Shown here piece after piece: positions 50,533 through 58,393 of a stretch of 64,000 nt of DNA. The stretch's first letter is position 1; each line of letters opens with the position of its first letter. This stretch comes from Eubacterium uniforme (lineage in GTDB: Bacteria; Bacillota; Clostridia; Lachnospirales; Lachnospiraceae): positions 1 to 64,000 of the forward strand of contig NZ_FUXZ01000010.1 in assembly GCF_900167115.1 (NCBI RefSeq), given 5' to 3'. Position numbers and translations under genes: made by a program. The notes under the pieces were generated by a model. The model saw nothing but the letters and a program-made list of their open reading frames with translations. It ran no database searches and had not been told where the DNA came from.

Positions 50533-50636
50533 ACCTAATGAAAAAGCAGTTATGAACTTGTGTTTATGGCTACGTTTATATTAGTGAGTATGTATAGGCT
50601 ATTAAATGATGATATAATAAAACTATAATAAAAAAT

Positions 50637-50664
50637 GTCACCATTTTAGTTTCTGGTACGTGTA
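50637..50664 (+). promoter_or_regulatory. ECF-type promoter of sigma cassette 8
   Basis: -35 GTCACC (50637-50642), 16 bp, -10 CGTGTA (50659-50664), then TGAAAAGGTAAATCATG. The leader also has an ATCATGATAGG...ATTCATGATGG repeat and GCGCGC. Confidence 0.78.
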
Positions 50665-50740
50665 CAGGGTGAAAAGGTAAATCATGATAGGTATTCATGA
50701 TGGTGCGCGCAGACTTTTTGAAGGAGATTATTAACTGCTT

Positions 50741-51265
50741 ATGAGTATATTTTTAAGAAGTGATGAAGATATTGAAAATACAATAAGAAGATATACCAAT
50801 CTTTTATATAGAACAAGCTTTTTTATGCTTAAGAATAAAGCTGATGCTGATGATGTTGTTCAGGATACATTTTATAGATATATGACAACTAACATAAGCT
50901 TTAATGAAGAAGAACATAAAAAAGCTTGGCTCTTAAAAGTTGCTCAGAATAGGTGTAGAGATTTTCTTCGCTCCCATAAGATACGTGCATATGTTCCATA
51001 TGAGCAAGTAGAACAAAGCCTTGTATATAAAGAGGGTATCGAAAAGAAAGACATAGATGAATTAATAAAAATAGCTAATCTAAATTATAAATACAAAAGT
51101 GTAATAATGCTTTATTATTATGAAGATTACTCCATAGATGAGATTGCAAATATATTGGAAATCTCAGCAAATGCTGTTAAAAAAAGATTACAAAGAGCAA
51201 GAGATAAGGTTAAAGTGGCCTATGAAAAAAAGTATGGAGAGGATGTGAAGATTTATGAAATATAA
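50741..51265 (+). CDS. ECF sigma factor (cassette 8)
   Basis: 174 residues: region 2 (YTNLLYRTSFFMLKNKADAD, DVVQDTFYRYM), linker HKKAWLLKVAQNRCRD, region 4 helix ANAVKKRLQRARD, the same as in cassette 4, as is the -35 GTCACC. ATG 50741 lies 14 bp after AAGGAG, a long spacing, but a stop codon 9 bp upstream leaves no better start. It overlaps the next gene by 11 bp. Confidence 0.92.
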   Translation: MSIFLRSDEDIENTIRRYTNLLYRTSFFMLKNKADADDVVQDTFYRYMTTNISFNEEEHKKAWLLKVAQNRCRDFLRSHKIRAYVPYEQVEQSLVYKEGIEKKDIDELIKIANLNYKYKSVIMLYYYEDYSIDEIANILEISANAVKKRLQRARDKVKVAYEKKYGEDVKIYEI

Positions 51266-52721
51266 GGATATTGAAAAGAATAAAGCATATGAAAATCTTG
51301 GGATGAATGAAGAAGAAGTTAATGATCTCCTAGCTGATTGCATAGAAAAAAAGCAGGAACTTAAGGCTGGAATATCAGACCTTAGTGTTAGGAGGATTGA
51401 AAAGATGAAAAATAATAAACATGGTGACATATTAAAGAAAGCTTTAGTAGCATCATTTTCTATAATTGCTACAGGAGCTATTTTATTTAGTGTTTCATTA
51501 TATAACAGAGGTGAAAAAACTAGTGATGCGGCTAAGGATACGATGGAAGCTAAATATATAAATGCCATAGTACCAAAGGAGGATATTAAGGCAGGAACGC
51601 CTATTTCTTTAGAAGACATTAAAAAGAAGTTTGTGGAAAAAAAAGTTGATTTAAAAACATTAGATAATCCAGATAATATAGTAACATCAAAAGAAGAATT
51701 AATAGATAAGGTGAATTCTGGTCGTTTATATGCAGGAGAAACGATTGATAAATATAGTTTGAAAGTAGCATATTATTATCAATCTATAAAACTTAATAAT
51801 GATGAAATTGCATATACGATTAAAGTTAATGAAAAAGAGGCTATTGATGGTTATATTTCAGTAGGCGATAAGGTAGATTTTTTATTCATCCCAAGGGATA
51901 TTGATGATATAAGAGATTATATTAATGGGACAGGAAAGTATAAAAATACTGAGAAAAATGAAGGTAAAAAAAATAGTAAGTTAAGAAAAAGGAATGAAGA
52001 TGGAAAGTTGTTATATGGTCCAAACCAAGATATGATATTGGATGATATACTTAGTGTATTTGATGCGGAGGTAATTCCTGACATAGAAATTTTAGCAATT
52101 AGTAATTATTTTGACACTACAGGAGAATATTATAATGTTACTCTTAGATTAAAAAAAGATGATGAAAAAGCAATAGAAAAATTAGATGCAATGTTTGGAC
52201 TAGAAGATTGTGCATTACTTCTTCATAACAGTGAAAATGTTACTGATAAAAAATTCTTATCATCTAAACTTAAAGATGGTGAGGTCGCATTCACAATTAA
52301 AGCTTCTGAAAGACAAGGCATTGATGGATATGAAGAAGTTGGTGATACAATAGATTTTTTATGTATGCCTGGTGGTGGTGATGATTTAAGAGATTATATT
52401 AATGGGGTAGGAAAATATAAAGATTCTAGGAAAAATGATAGTAATATAGATAGGGAGTTAATAAAGAGAGAGAAAGATGTGGAAACATTATTTGGTCCAA
52501 ACCAAGATATGACGTTAGAGGAAGTATATGAATATTTAGATGTGAAAAGATATGATAATATTGAAATATTAGCGGTATCAAATCATGCTACTGGAACTGA
52601 AATGTATAGTAATATTACATTGAAATTAACTGAGGAGCAAGCAAAAGAAATTTATAAATTAATTAGCTATTTTGGTGAAGATAGTTATACAATGGCGATG
52701 AATACGAAAAAAACAAAGTAA
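51255..52721 (+). CDS. Putative membrane anti-sigma factor with SAF/CpaB-like ectodomain (cassette 8)
   Basis: 488 residues. Cytoplasmic segment MKYKDIEKNKAYENLGMNEE, LLADC, RRIEKMKNN; membrane span about 61-84. Outside, residues about 95-170 (VPKEDIKAGTPISLEDIKKK ... YAGETIDKYSL) resemble the SAF domain of CpaB/RcpC pilus proteins. Two repeats of about 160 residues follow, each with the CpaB-like IDGY..VGD.(V/I)DFL and LLYGPNQDM- or LFGPNQDM-type segments and DIEILAIS- or NIEILAVS-type strands. Such a fold is unusual on a sigma-associated sensor and may monitor a surface polymer or pilus-like structure. Anti-sigma role inferred. Confidence 0.72.
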   Translation: MKYKDIEKNKAYENLGMNEEEVNDLLADCIEKKQELKAGISDLSVRRIEKMKNNKHGDILKKALVASFSIIATGAILFSVSLYNRGEKTSDAAKDTMEAKYINAIVPKEDIKAGTPISLEDIKKKFVEKKVDLKTLDNPDNIVTSKEELIDKVNSGRLYAGETIDKYSLKVAYYYQSIKLNNDEIAYTIKVNEKEAIDGYISVGDKVDFLFIPRDIDDIRDYINGTGKYKNTEKNEGKKNSKLRKRNEDGKLLYGPNQDMILDDILSVFDAEVIPDIEILAISNYFDTTGEYYNVTLRLKKDDEKAIEKLDAMFGLEDCALLLHNSENVTDKKFLSSKLKDGEVAFTIKASERQGIDGYEEVGDTIDFLCMPGGGDDLRDYINGVGKYKDSRKNDSNIDRELIKREKDVETLFGPNQDMTLEEVYEYLDVKRYDNIEILAVSNHATGTEMYSNITLKLTEEQAKEIYKLISYFGEDSYTMAMNTKKTK

Positions 52722-52744
52722 TAAAAATATTATATGAAAGGGAA

Positions 52745-53070
52745 GTGTATAGCCGAACAGCAAGGGTGTCCATTGTGAGGTGGAATCTGAAGGAAGCTGC
52801 AAGCTAATAAAGCTAGATGTTCCTAGATGGGCGGCATATAAAATCGCCTATTGTGGAGACAGATATGCAAAATTCGCTCACAATGGATGGGTACAAAAGG
52901 CTATAAGTACAAAGAGACTAACCTCATTTGGATTAGTCTCAATGTTAGATCACTACACCGAAAGGTGTGTTACTTGTTAAGTTGATTGAACCGCCGTGTA
53001 CGGAACCGTACGCACGGTGGTGTGAGAGGTCGGAATTTCTCACTTGTGAGAAATTCCTCCTACTCGATTA
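52745..53070 (+). mobile_element. Group II intron, internally deleted
   Basis: The 5' end (GTGTATAGCC, then CAAGGGTGTCCATTGTGAGG and TGGAATCTGAAGGAAG) matches domain I of bacterial group II introns. It joins a maturase C-terminus, then a domain V-type hairpin (GAACCGCCGTGTACG/CGTACGCACGGTGG, about 52988-53021), a domain VI hairpin (GGAATTTCTCAC/GTGAGAAATTCC) and the customary 3' end CCTCCTACTCGATT. Most of domain I to IV and the reverse transcriptase are missing. It lies on the plus strand 23 bp after cassette 8. Confidence 0.85.
52807..52980 (+). pseudogene. Group II intron maturase, C-terminal fragment
   Basis: The frame encodes KLDVPRWAAYKIAYCGDRYA followed by KFAHNGW and a final LDHYTERCVTC before TAA, the DNA-binding end of intron-encoded reverse transcriptase/maturases. 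The upstream coding sequence is replaced by intron RNA-domain sequence, so the frame has no genuine start. Confidence 0.83.
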
Positions 53071-53115
53071 TAAGGAAACTATTGCTAGAATAAAAATTTT
53101 TGTTAAAAAATAGTA

Positions 53116-53148
53116 AAAAATGAGGTGGATTTTTCCACCTCATTTTAT
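53116..53148. terminator. Bidirectional terminator
   Basis: AAAATGAGGTGG / CCACCTCATTTT stem with ATTTTT loop, with A and T runs on both sides. It serves the minus-strand rubrerythrin gene and stops read-through from the left. Confidence 0.85.
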
Positions 53149-53159
53149 ATTACTATTGT

Positions 53160-53708
53160 TTAGCTAAAATATCTCTTTAAGAGACCTTCGAAAGCTTTGC
53201 CGTGTCTAGCTTCATCTCTTGCCATTTCATGAACTGTATCATGAATTGCATCGAGACCAGCTTCCTTAGCACGCTTAGCAAGATCTGTCTTACCGTCTGT
53301 TGCACCGAATTCAGCGTCAACTCTCATTTCAAGGTTCTTCTTTGTGCTGTCTGTAAGTACTTCGCCAAGTAATTCAGCAAATTTAGCAGCATGTTCAGCT
53401 TCTTCAAAAGCAGCTTTCTCATAATACATACCAACTTCAGGATAGCCCTCTCTGAAAGCTACTCTAGACATTGCAAGGTACATACCTACTTCTGAACATT
53501 CACCTTCGAAGTTAGCGCGAAGGTCTTTCTTTATATCTTCACTAACGTCTTTAGCGATACCTACTACATGCTCTGCAGCCCATGTTCTTTCGCCGTCTTC
53601 TTCCATCTTCTTGAAAACGCTTGCTGGCTGTTTACAAATTGGACATTCTTCTGGTGGATTGTCGCCTTCATGAACGTAACCACATACTGTACATACATAT
53701 TTTGCCAT
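53160..53708 (-). CDS. Reverse rubrerythrin (N-terminal rubredoxin domain)
   Basis: 182 residues on the minus strand. Residues 1-35 are a rubredoxin-type FeS4 site (CTVCGY...CPIC); the rest is a four-helix ferritin-like diiron domain with Glu/His ligands ([40 protein letters not shown]). The domain order rubredoxin first is that of clostridial reverse rubrerythrins, which act as NAD(P)H-linked peroxidases in oxygen and peroxide defence. AGGAGG precedes the start. It is the only intact non-mobile gene on the minus strand here. Confidence 0.95.
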   Translation of the reverse strand: MAKYVCTVCGYVHEGDNPPEECPICKQPASVFKKMEEDGERTWAAEHVVGIAKDVSEDIKKDLRANFEGECSEVGMYLAMSRVAFREGYPEVGMYYEKAAFEEAEHAAKFAELLGEVLTDSTKKNLEMRVDAEFGATDGKTDLAKRAKEAGLDAIHDTVHEMARDEARHGKAFEGLLKRYFS

Positions 53709-54033
53709 AATAAATTCCTCCTTTACATTGCGATATTTTCGCCATCTAATGACATTTTAACATTGCGCAAAAATATAAGCAATGATTATTTATATTTTGT
53801 TTTTTAGGGAACGAAATTGATATTATATAAGCAAATTATAATAAAATGAATTTTAAATTGATGTACTTTACGATTGTAATTGTGTAGATATAAACATTAT
53901 TTATCACAAATTATATAAATTATTTACTTTACAATTTATACTATTTGAGATAGAATATGCAAGAAATAAGCAAGAGTTAACACTAGTTTATTATAGATAA
54001 GGAAATGATTTATGTAATGAAAGGAGTTACTTT
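53709..54033. other. Divergent intergenic region, no gene seen
   Basis: AT-rich region between rubrerythrin (minus) and the S-component gene (plus). It must hold both promoters, but I find no convincing -35/-10 pair and no riboswitch fold by eye. Only the two ribosome binding sites (AGGAGG for the minus gene, AAAGGAG for the plus gene) are clear. Confidence 0.5.
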
Positions 54034-54579
54034 ATGAGTGATAAAAAGGTTGTAAAAATGGTATTTGCTGCTGTATTTGCTGCTATTACATGTGTTGTTA
54101 CAATGATGATTAGAGTTCCATCGCTTGGACCTAATGGCTACGTTAATATAGGTGATTCAATTGTTCTATTGTCAGCCTGGGTTATTGGCGGTCCTTATGG
54201 TGGCCTTGCAGCAGGAATTGGTTCTGGACTTGCTGATCTTTTAGCGGGCTATGGTGCATATGTTCCAGGAACAACAATTATTAAGTTTACAATGGCGATT
54301 GCTGCATGGGCTATATATAGATTAGGAACTGGTAAGAAGGAGAAATCAGATAGCAAGAAGATTGCTACATATGTAGTTTCAGCTGTTGTTGCAGAAACAA
54401 TTATGGTGGCAGGTTACTTTGTATATGAGTTTATTATTTTAAGATATGGTGCAGGTGCTGGGGCAGCTGTTATAAGTAATATATTCCAAGGTGGAGCAAA
54501 TGTTATTATATCAATTGTTATAGTATCTGCTCTTGAAAAGGTTCATGTAACAAGTATTGTTAAGAGATTATTAGTATAA
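54034..54579 (+). CDS. Energy-coupling-factor transporter S component
   Basis: 181 residues with about five membrane spans. The N-terminal VFAAVFAAITCVVTMMIRVP, then YVNIGDSIVLLSAW and GGLAAGIGSGLADLLAGY, is the pattern of S components (ECF-riboflavin/HmpT-type). It binds a vitamin or cofactor precursor and uses a shared EcfAAT module encoded elsewhere. The substrate cannot be assigned; no upstream riboswitch was recognised. ATG after AAAGGAG. Confidence 0.88.
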   Translation: MSDKKVVKMVFAAVFAAITCVVTMMIRVPSLGPNGYVNIGDSIVLLSAWVIGGPYGGLAAGIGSGLADLLAGYGAYVPGTTIIKFTMAIAAWAIYRLGTGKKEKSDSKKIATYVVSAVVAETIMVAGYFVYEFIILRYGAGAGAAVISNIFQGGANVIISIVIVSALEKVHVTSIVKRLLV

Positions 54580-54637
54580 CTACATATATAGATAGTTAAT
54601 GTATAAATTTGATAATAATATAAATTGTGATATAATG

Positions 54638-54666
54638 AAAGTGCGCTAAAAAGGCGCACTTTTTAT
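54638..54666 (+). terminator. Intrinsic terminator or leader hairpin
   Basis: AAAGTGCGC / GCGCACTTT stem with TAAAAAG loop and T run. A TATAAT lies just before it (54630-54635), so it could also act as an attenuator of the following gene. Confidence 0.82.
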
Positions 54667-54685
54667 ATGAAAGGAAGATGATAAA

Positions 54686-55273
54686 ATGTCAGATACATAT
54701 GAAGTTGATGGAGTATCAAAGGAAACATTTGCAACAGAGGTACTTGAAAAGATTGAAAAAGAATCTTACGAAGCTGCTAAGGAGATAATCGGCGAAGCTT
54801 CTCTTAAGAAAGGTAATATTCTTGTTGTAGGATGTTCAAGTAGTGAGATTGGTGGTGGCGTAATTGGCCATGAATCAAGTGTTGATATAGCTAAATATGT
54901 ATATAAAGGTATAAAGAAAGCAACTGATGAAGCAGGTGTTTTCATTGCAGCACAGTGTTGTGAACATTTAAATCGTGCAATTATAATTGAAAGAGAAGCT
55001 CTACCTTATGCTGAGGAAGTATGCGTAGTTCCAAAGCCAAAGGCGGGTGGATCATGGGCTACTACAGTTTACGAAAATGCTAAGGATCCTATAGCTGTTG
55101 AGGAAATAGCAGCACATGCCGGACTTGATATAGGATGTACTCTTATCGGAATGCATTTAAAGAAAGTTGCAGTTCCAGTGAGATTACAGAATAATCATAT
55201 AGGTGAGGCTTTAGTTCTTGCAGCTAAGACTAGACCTAAATACATCGGTGGCGAGAGAGCAAAGTACGAATAA
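54686..55273 (+). CDS. UPF0340 (YwlG, DUF436, TIGR01440) family protein
   Basis: 195 residues, full length for the family. Diagnostic segments are VVGCSSSEIGGGVIGHESS, FIAAQCCEHLNRAIIIE, PKAGGSWATTVYE and IGMHLKKVAVPVR. The biochemical role is unknown; the conserved Cys and His residues suggest a ligand or metal site. ATG after AAAGGAAG. It precedes a dehydrogenase gene by 52 bp. Confidence 0.9.
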   Translation: MSDTYEVDGVSKETFATEVLEKIEKESYEAAKEIIGEASLKKGNILVVGCSSSEIGGGVIGHESSVDIAKYVYKGIKKATDEAGVFIAAQCCEHLNRAIIIEREALPYAEEVCVVPKPKAGGSWATTVYENAKDPIAVEEIAAHAGLDIGCTLIGMHLKKVAVPVRLQNNHIGEALVLAAKTRPKYIGGERAKYE

Positions 55274-55324
55274 TATTTGTTTGATTATAAGATGATAAAT
55301 AATTATGTATTAAAGGAGTCTATG

Positions 55325-56338
55325 ATGAAGGCAGTTTTGCTTGAAGCAGGTGCGATTAATAGTGGTGATTTATCTTGGGATAAATTAGAAGATATATGTG
55401 AACTTACAATTTTTGATAATACAACTGAAGATAATAAGTACGAACACATAGGTGATGCAGAAATCGTACTTGTTAATAAAGTTATAATGGATGAGGAATT
55501 ATTTAGTCGTTGTCCTAATATAAAGTATGTAGGTGTTTGTGCTACTGGATATAATGTAATTGATTTAGATGCAGCAAGAAGACATGGAGTTGTTGTAACG
55601 AATGTTCCTGCTTATAGTACGGATAGTGTAGTTCAGCTTACGTGGGCTATGATTTTAGAAAATGCTTGCAAATTATCCATGCATAATGAAAGTGTTAAGA
55701 ATGGTGACTGGGTTAGAAGTGAAACATTCTGTTATTGGAAAGAACCTATGATGGAACTTGCAGGTAAAACACTTGGTATTATTGGATTTGGTAATATCGG
55801 AAGCAAGGTTGCTAGATTAGCACTTGATTTTGGAATGAATGTTTTGGTTTCAACTGCACATCCTGAAAAATATGATAAAAAAGTAAAAAGAATTAATGCT
55901 AGTTATATAGATGATAATGATGAAGTGAAAGATAGTAGTAGATTGCAACTAACTACAATTGATGAAGTCTTATCTAAATCAGATATTATTTCACTTCACT
56001 GCCCTATGACAGATGAAACAGATAAGATTATCAGAAAAGAAAATATCAATAAGATGAAAGATGGAGTAATTCTTATTAATGTTTCAAGAGGTGGTCTTGT
56101 AAATGAAAAAGACTTAGCTGATGCACTTAATAGTGGTAAAGTTAAAGCTGCAGCAGTTGATGTGGTATCCGTTGAACCTATGAAAGCAGATAATCCACTT
56201 CTTACAGCCCAAAACATAACAATCACACCGCATATGGCTTGGGCAAGTCTTGAAGCAAGAGAACGATTAGTTGACGTCGTCGCTAGCAACCTAAAAAGCT
56301 TTTTAGATGGTGAAAAACAAAATGTAGTAAATAAATAG
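55325..56338 (+). CDS. D-isomer-specific 2-hydroxyacid dehydrogenase
   Basis: 337 residues from ATG 55325 (AAAGGAG 6 bp upstream; ATG 55322 also possible). NAD-binding GIIGFGNIGSKVARLA, catalytic Arg in INVSRGGLVN, Glu in VDVVSVEP and His in ITPHMAWAS are all present. Nearest in character to glycerate dehydrogenase/hydroxypyruvate reductase (HprA), which reduces hydroxypyruvate or glyoxylate with NADH. The ORF could open further upstream at 55277, but that lacks a ribosome binding site. Confidence 0.9.
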   Translation: MKAVLLEAGAINSGDLSWDKLEDICELTIFDNTTEDNKYEHIGDAEIVLVNKVIMDEELFSRCPNIKYVGVCATGYNVIDLDAARRHGVVVTNVPAYSTDSVVQLTWAMILENACKLSMHNESVKNGDWVRSETFCYWKEPMMELAGKTLGIIGFGNIGSKVARLALDFGMNVLVSTAHPEKYDKKVKRINASYIDDNDEVKDSSRLQLTTIDEVLSKSDIISLHCPMTDETDKIIRKENINKMKDGVILINVSRGGLVNEKDLADALNSGKVKAAAVDVVSVEPMKADNPLLTAQNITITPHMAWASLEARERLVDVVASNLKSFLDGEKQNVVNK

Positions 56339-56340
56339 AT

Positions 56341-56403
56341 CTCCATTAGTATAGTAATCATAAATATACATTCCGATAATATGTATTATGAATACTAATG
56401 GAG
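56341..56403 (+). terminator. Long imperfect hairpin between dehydrogenase and cellulase genes
   Basis: CTCCATTAGTAT (56341) / ATACTAATGGAG (to 56403) with further pairing inside (TCATAA.TATACAT / ATATGTATTATGA). No T run follows; it may slow exonuclease or mark a processing site rather than terminate. Confidence 0.6.
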
Positions 56404-56427
56404 AGAGTAGAATTATAGGAGAATGTT

Positions 56428-57570
56428 ATGAAGAAGTTTTTTAAAAGAGCAAGTGCTGTGGCACTTTGTGTAGGTATGATGAGTACGATGGTTTATGGTG
56501 AGGGTTTGTTTGATGAAACAACGAATAAATTTTCCAGGGTAAACGATAACGTGAATAAGGGAAGTGAGATTGGAAGGAAATCAACCTTATCATATAAGGT
56601 TTTAAAACACAATAAACCTGTGTTTGATAAGGCATTAAAGGGTAAAAAGAGGACACCATATGCTATTCATGGAAGACTTAAGGTTAAAGGTAGATATCTT
56701 GTAGATAAGAAGGGTAAAAAGTTTCAGATAAAAGGTATTTCAACACATGGTATTAACTGGGATGTTGGAAAGCCATATGTTAATAATGGAGCTTTTAAGT
56801 TCTTAAGAGATAAGATGGGGGCTAACTGCGTTAGAGTTGCAATGTATACTGAGGACTATAATGGCTACTGCATTACAGATGAGAACTCTAGAAAGGATCT
56901 TTTAAATACAATTAATAAGGCAGTTAAGTATACTAAGAGCCTTGGTATGTATTGTATAATTGACTGGCATATTTTAAATGATAAAACACCTAAGAAGTAT
57001 CAGAAACAGGCTAAAGCGTTCTTTAAGAAGATGGCAAAAAAGTATAAGAAAAAAGGTAATGTTCTTTTTGAGATTTGTAACGAACCTAATGGTGGTACTA
57101 GTTGGAGTGAAGTTAGAACTTATGCAAATAGCATAATTAAGACAATTAGAAAGGTTAATAAGAAGGTTATTATAATTGTTGGTACTCCTAACTGGTCACA
57201 GGATGTTGATATTGCAGCAAATTCTCCGGTTAAGAAAAAGAAGAATGTAATGTATACAGTTCATTTTTATGCTGCAACACATGGACAGAGTTATAGAGAT
57301 AAAGTTCAGGCAGCTATTAATAAGGGACTTCCAGTTTTCTGTACTGAATTTAGTTGTTGTGAAAGTTCAGGTGATGGTTATATTAACACATCAGAAGGTG
57401 ATGCTTGGATTAGTTTCCTTAATAAGAATAAGATAAGCTATGTATGTTGGTCTCTTTCAAATAAAGCAGAATCAGCTTCATTACTAAATAGTGGTTGCCA
57501 GAAAAAGTCAGGCTTCTCTGATGGTGATTTATCTACAATGGGAAATTGGATAAAGAGTAAGTATAGATAG
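56428..57570 (+). CDS. Secreted GH5 family endoglucanase
   Basis: 380 residues. Signal peptide about 1-24, a linker, then a GH5 (subfamily 2-like) catalytic domain from about residue 80: GRLKVKGRYLVDKKG, FQIKGISTHGINW, ANCVRVAMYT, YCIIDWHILND, acid/base Glu219 in EICNEPNGG and nucleophile Glu307 in VFCTEFSCCE. It hydrolyses internal beta-1,4 bonds in cellulose or other beta-glucans outside the cell. No carbohydrate-binding module or dockerin is attached; the many Lys residues may aid wall retention. Confidence 0.93.
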   Translation: MKKFFKRASAVALCVGMMSTMVYGEGLFDETTNKFSRVNDNVNKGSEIGRKSTLSYKVLKHNKPVFDKALKGKKRTPYAIHGRLKVKGRYLVDKKGKKFQIKGISTHGINWDVGKPYVNNGAFKFLRDKMGANCVRVAMYTEDYNGYCITDENSRKDLLNTINKAVKYTKSLGMYCIIDWHILNDKTPKKYQKQAKAFFKKMAKKYKKKGNVLFEICNEPNGGTSWSEVRTYANSIIKTIRKVNKKVIIIVGTPNWSQDVDIAANSPVKKKKNVMYTVHFYAATHGQSYRDKVQAAINKGLPVFCTEFSCCESSGDGYINTSEGDAWISFLNKNKISYVCWSLSNKAESASLLNSGCQKKSGFSDGDLSTMGNWIKSKYR

Positions 57571-57631
57571 CTGATTTTTGGATAGTTAAAATGCTTATAA
57601 TACGTGCATTTATGTTGAACTATAGAAATAA

Positions 57632-57668
57632 AGGTCATGGATAATTTTAAGATATCTGTGGCCTTTAT
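57632..57668 (+). terminator. Intrinsic terminator of the cellulase gene
   Basis: AAAGGTCATGGATA / TATCTGTGGCCTTT stem with mismatches and a T-rich tail. Confidence 0.75.
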
Positions 57669-57870
57669 TGTTTTATATTATTGAAAAGAATTATCGATAA
57701 AATATATTTTTATTTTATTATTTGCAATATTGTAATTATTGTAGTAAACTATAGGCGATTACTAACAATGAAACGAAATGTTAGAAAAAAACTATAGAAA
57801 ATGATTTGAAATTAGGAGAATAAAAAAAAGAGATTGTATGGTGTTAGACCATAATCTGAAAGGAGCTTTT

Positions 57871-58389
57871 ATGGCTGATGAAAAGAATGTATCTGACGAG
57901 CAGTTTGAAACTACGCAGATGCAAAAAGATATGATTCTAAACCTATTAAGGGAAAAAGGTTGTAGAATTACAAAACAGAGACTTGTGCTTATTGATATTA
58001 TTCTTACTGGTAATTATTCATGCAGTAAGGAGATTTATTATGCTGCATCTAAAGTAGATAAAAATATTGGGGCTGCGACTGTTTATCGTATGATAAACAC
58101 TCTTGAGGAAATTGGCGCAATTAACAGAAGAAACATGTATAAGGTTTCTTGCTGTGAAGATTGTAATGTAGGACCTGAGAATTGTTCATATAAGATTCCT
58201 ATGGTTTCTAATAATGAAAAAAGACTTATGCCTAATACTTGTGAGATTACATTTCTTGATGGTAGAAAGATTAATCTTAATGCAGGTGAATGGTATAGAG
58301 TTGTTAGAAATGGCCTTAATACTATAGGTTATGAAGGCAAGGATATCATTACGAACATAAATATTATTCCTTATAACGGAGGTAAGTAG
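57871..58389 (+). CDS. Fur-family metal/peroxide-type regulator
   Basis: 172 residues from ATG 57871 (AAAGGAG upstream; ATG 57838 lacks one). N-terminal Fur winged helix: LREKGCRITKQRLVLIDIIL, SCSKEIYYAASKVDKNIGAA, TVYRMINTLEEIGAINRRN. The C-terminal part is not the usual HHHxHxxCxxC sensor; instead there is a Cys cluster CCEDCNVGPENC at about residues 98-109. The sensed metal may therefore differ. It lies 4 bp before a LysR gene and near a CxxC metal-binding protein. Confidence 0.85.
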   Translation: MADEKNVSDEQFETTQMQKDMILNLLREKGCRITKQRLVLIDIILTGNYSCSKEIYYAASKVDKNIGAATVYRMINTLEEIGAINRRNMYKVSCCEDCNVGPENCSYKIPMVSNNEKRLMPNTCEITFLDGRKINLNAGEWYRVVRNGLNTIGYEGKDIITNINIIPYNGGK

Positions 58390-58393
58390 TAAG

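Noticed and set aside
52780-52980. Stand-alone 66-residue gene
   Set aside because: Its first part is intron domain I RNA sequence and the rest a maturase tail, so it is an intron remnant, not a gene with a real start.
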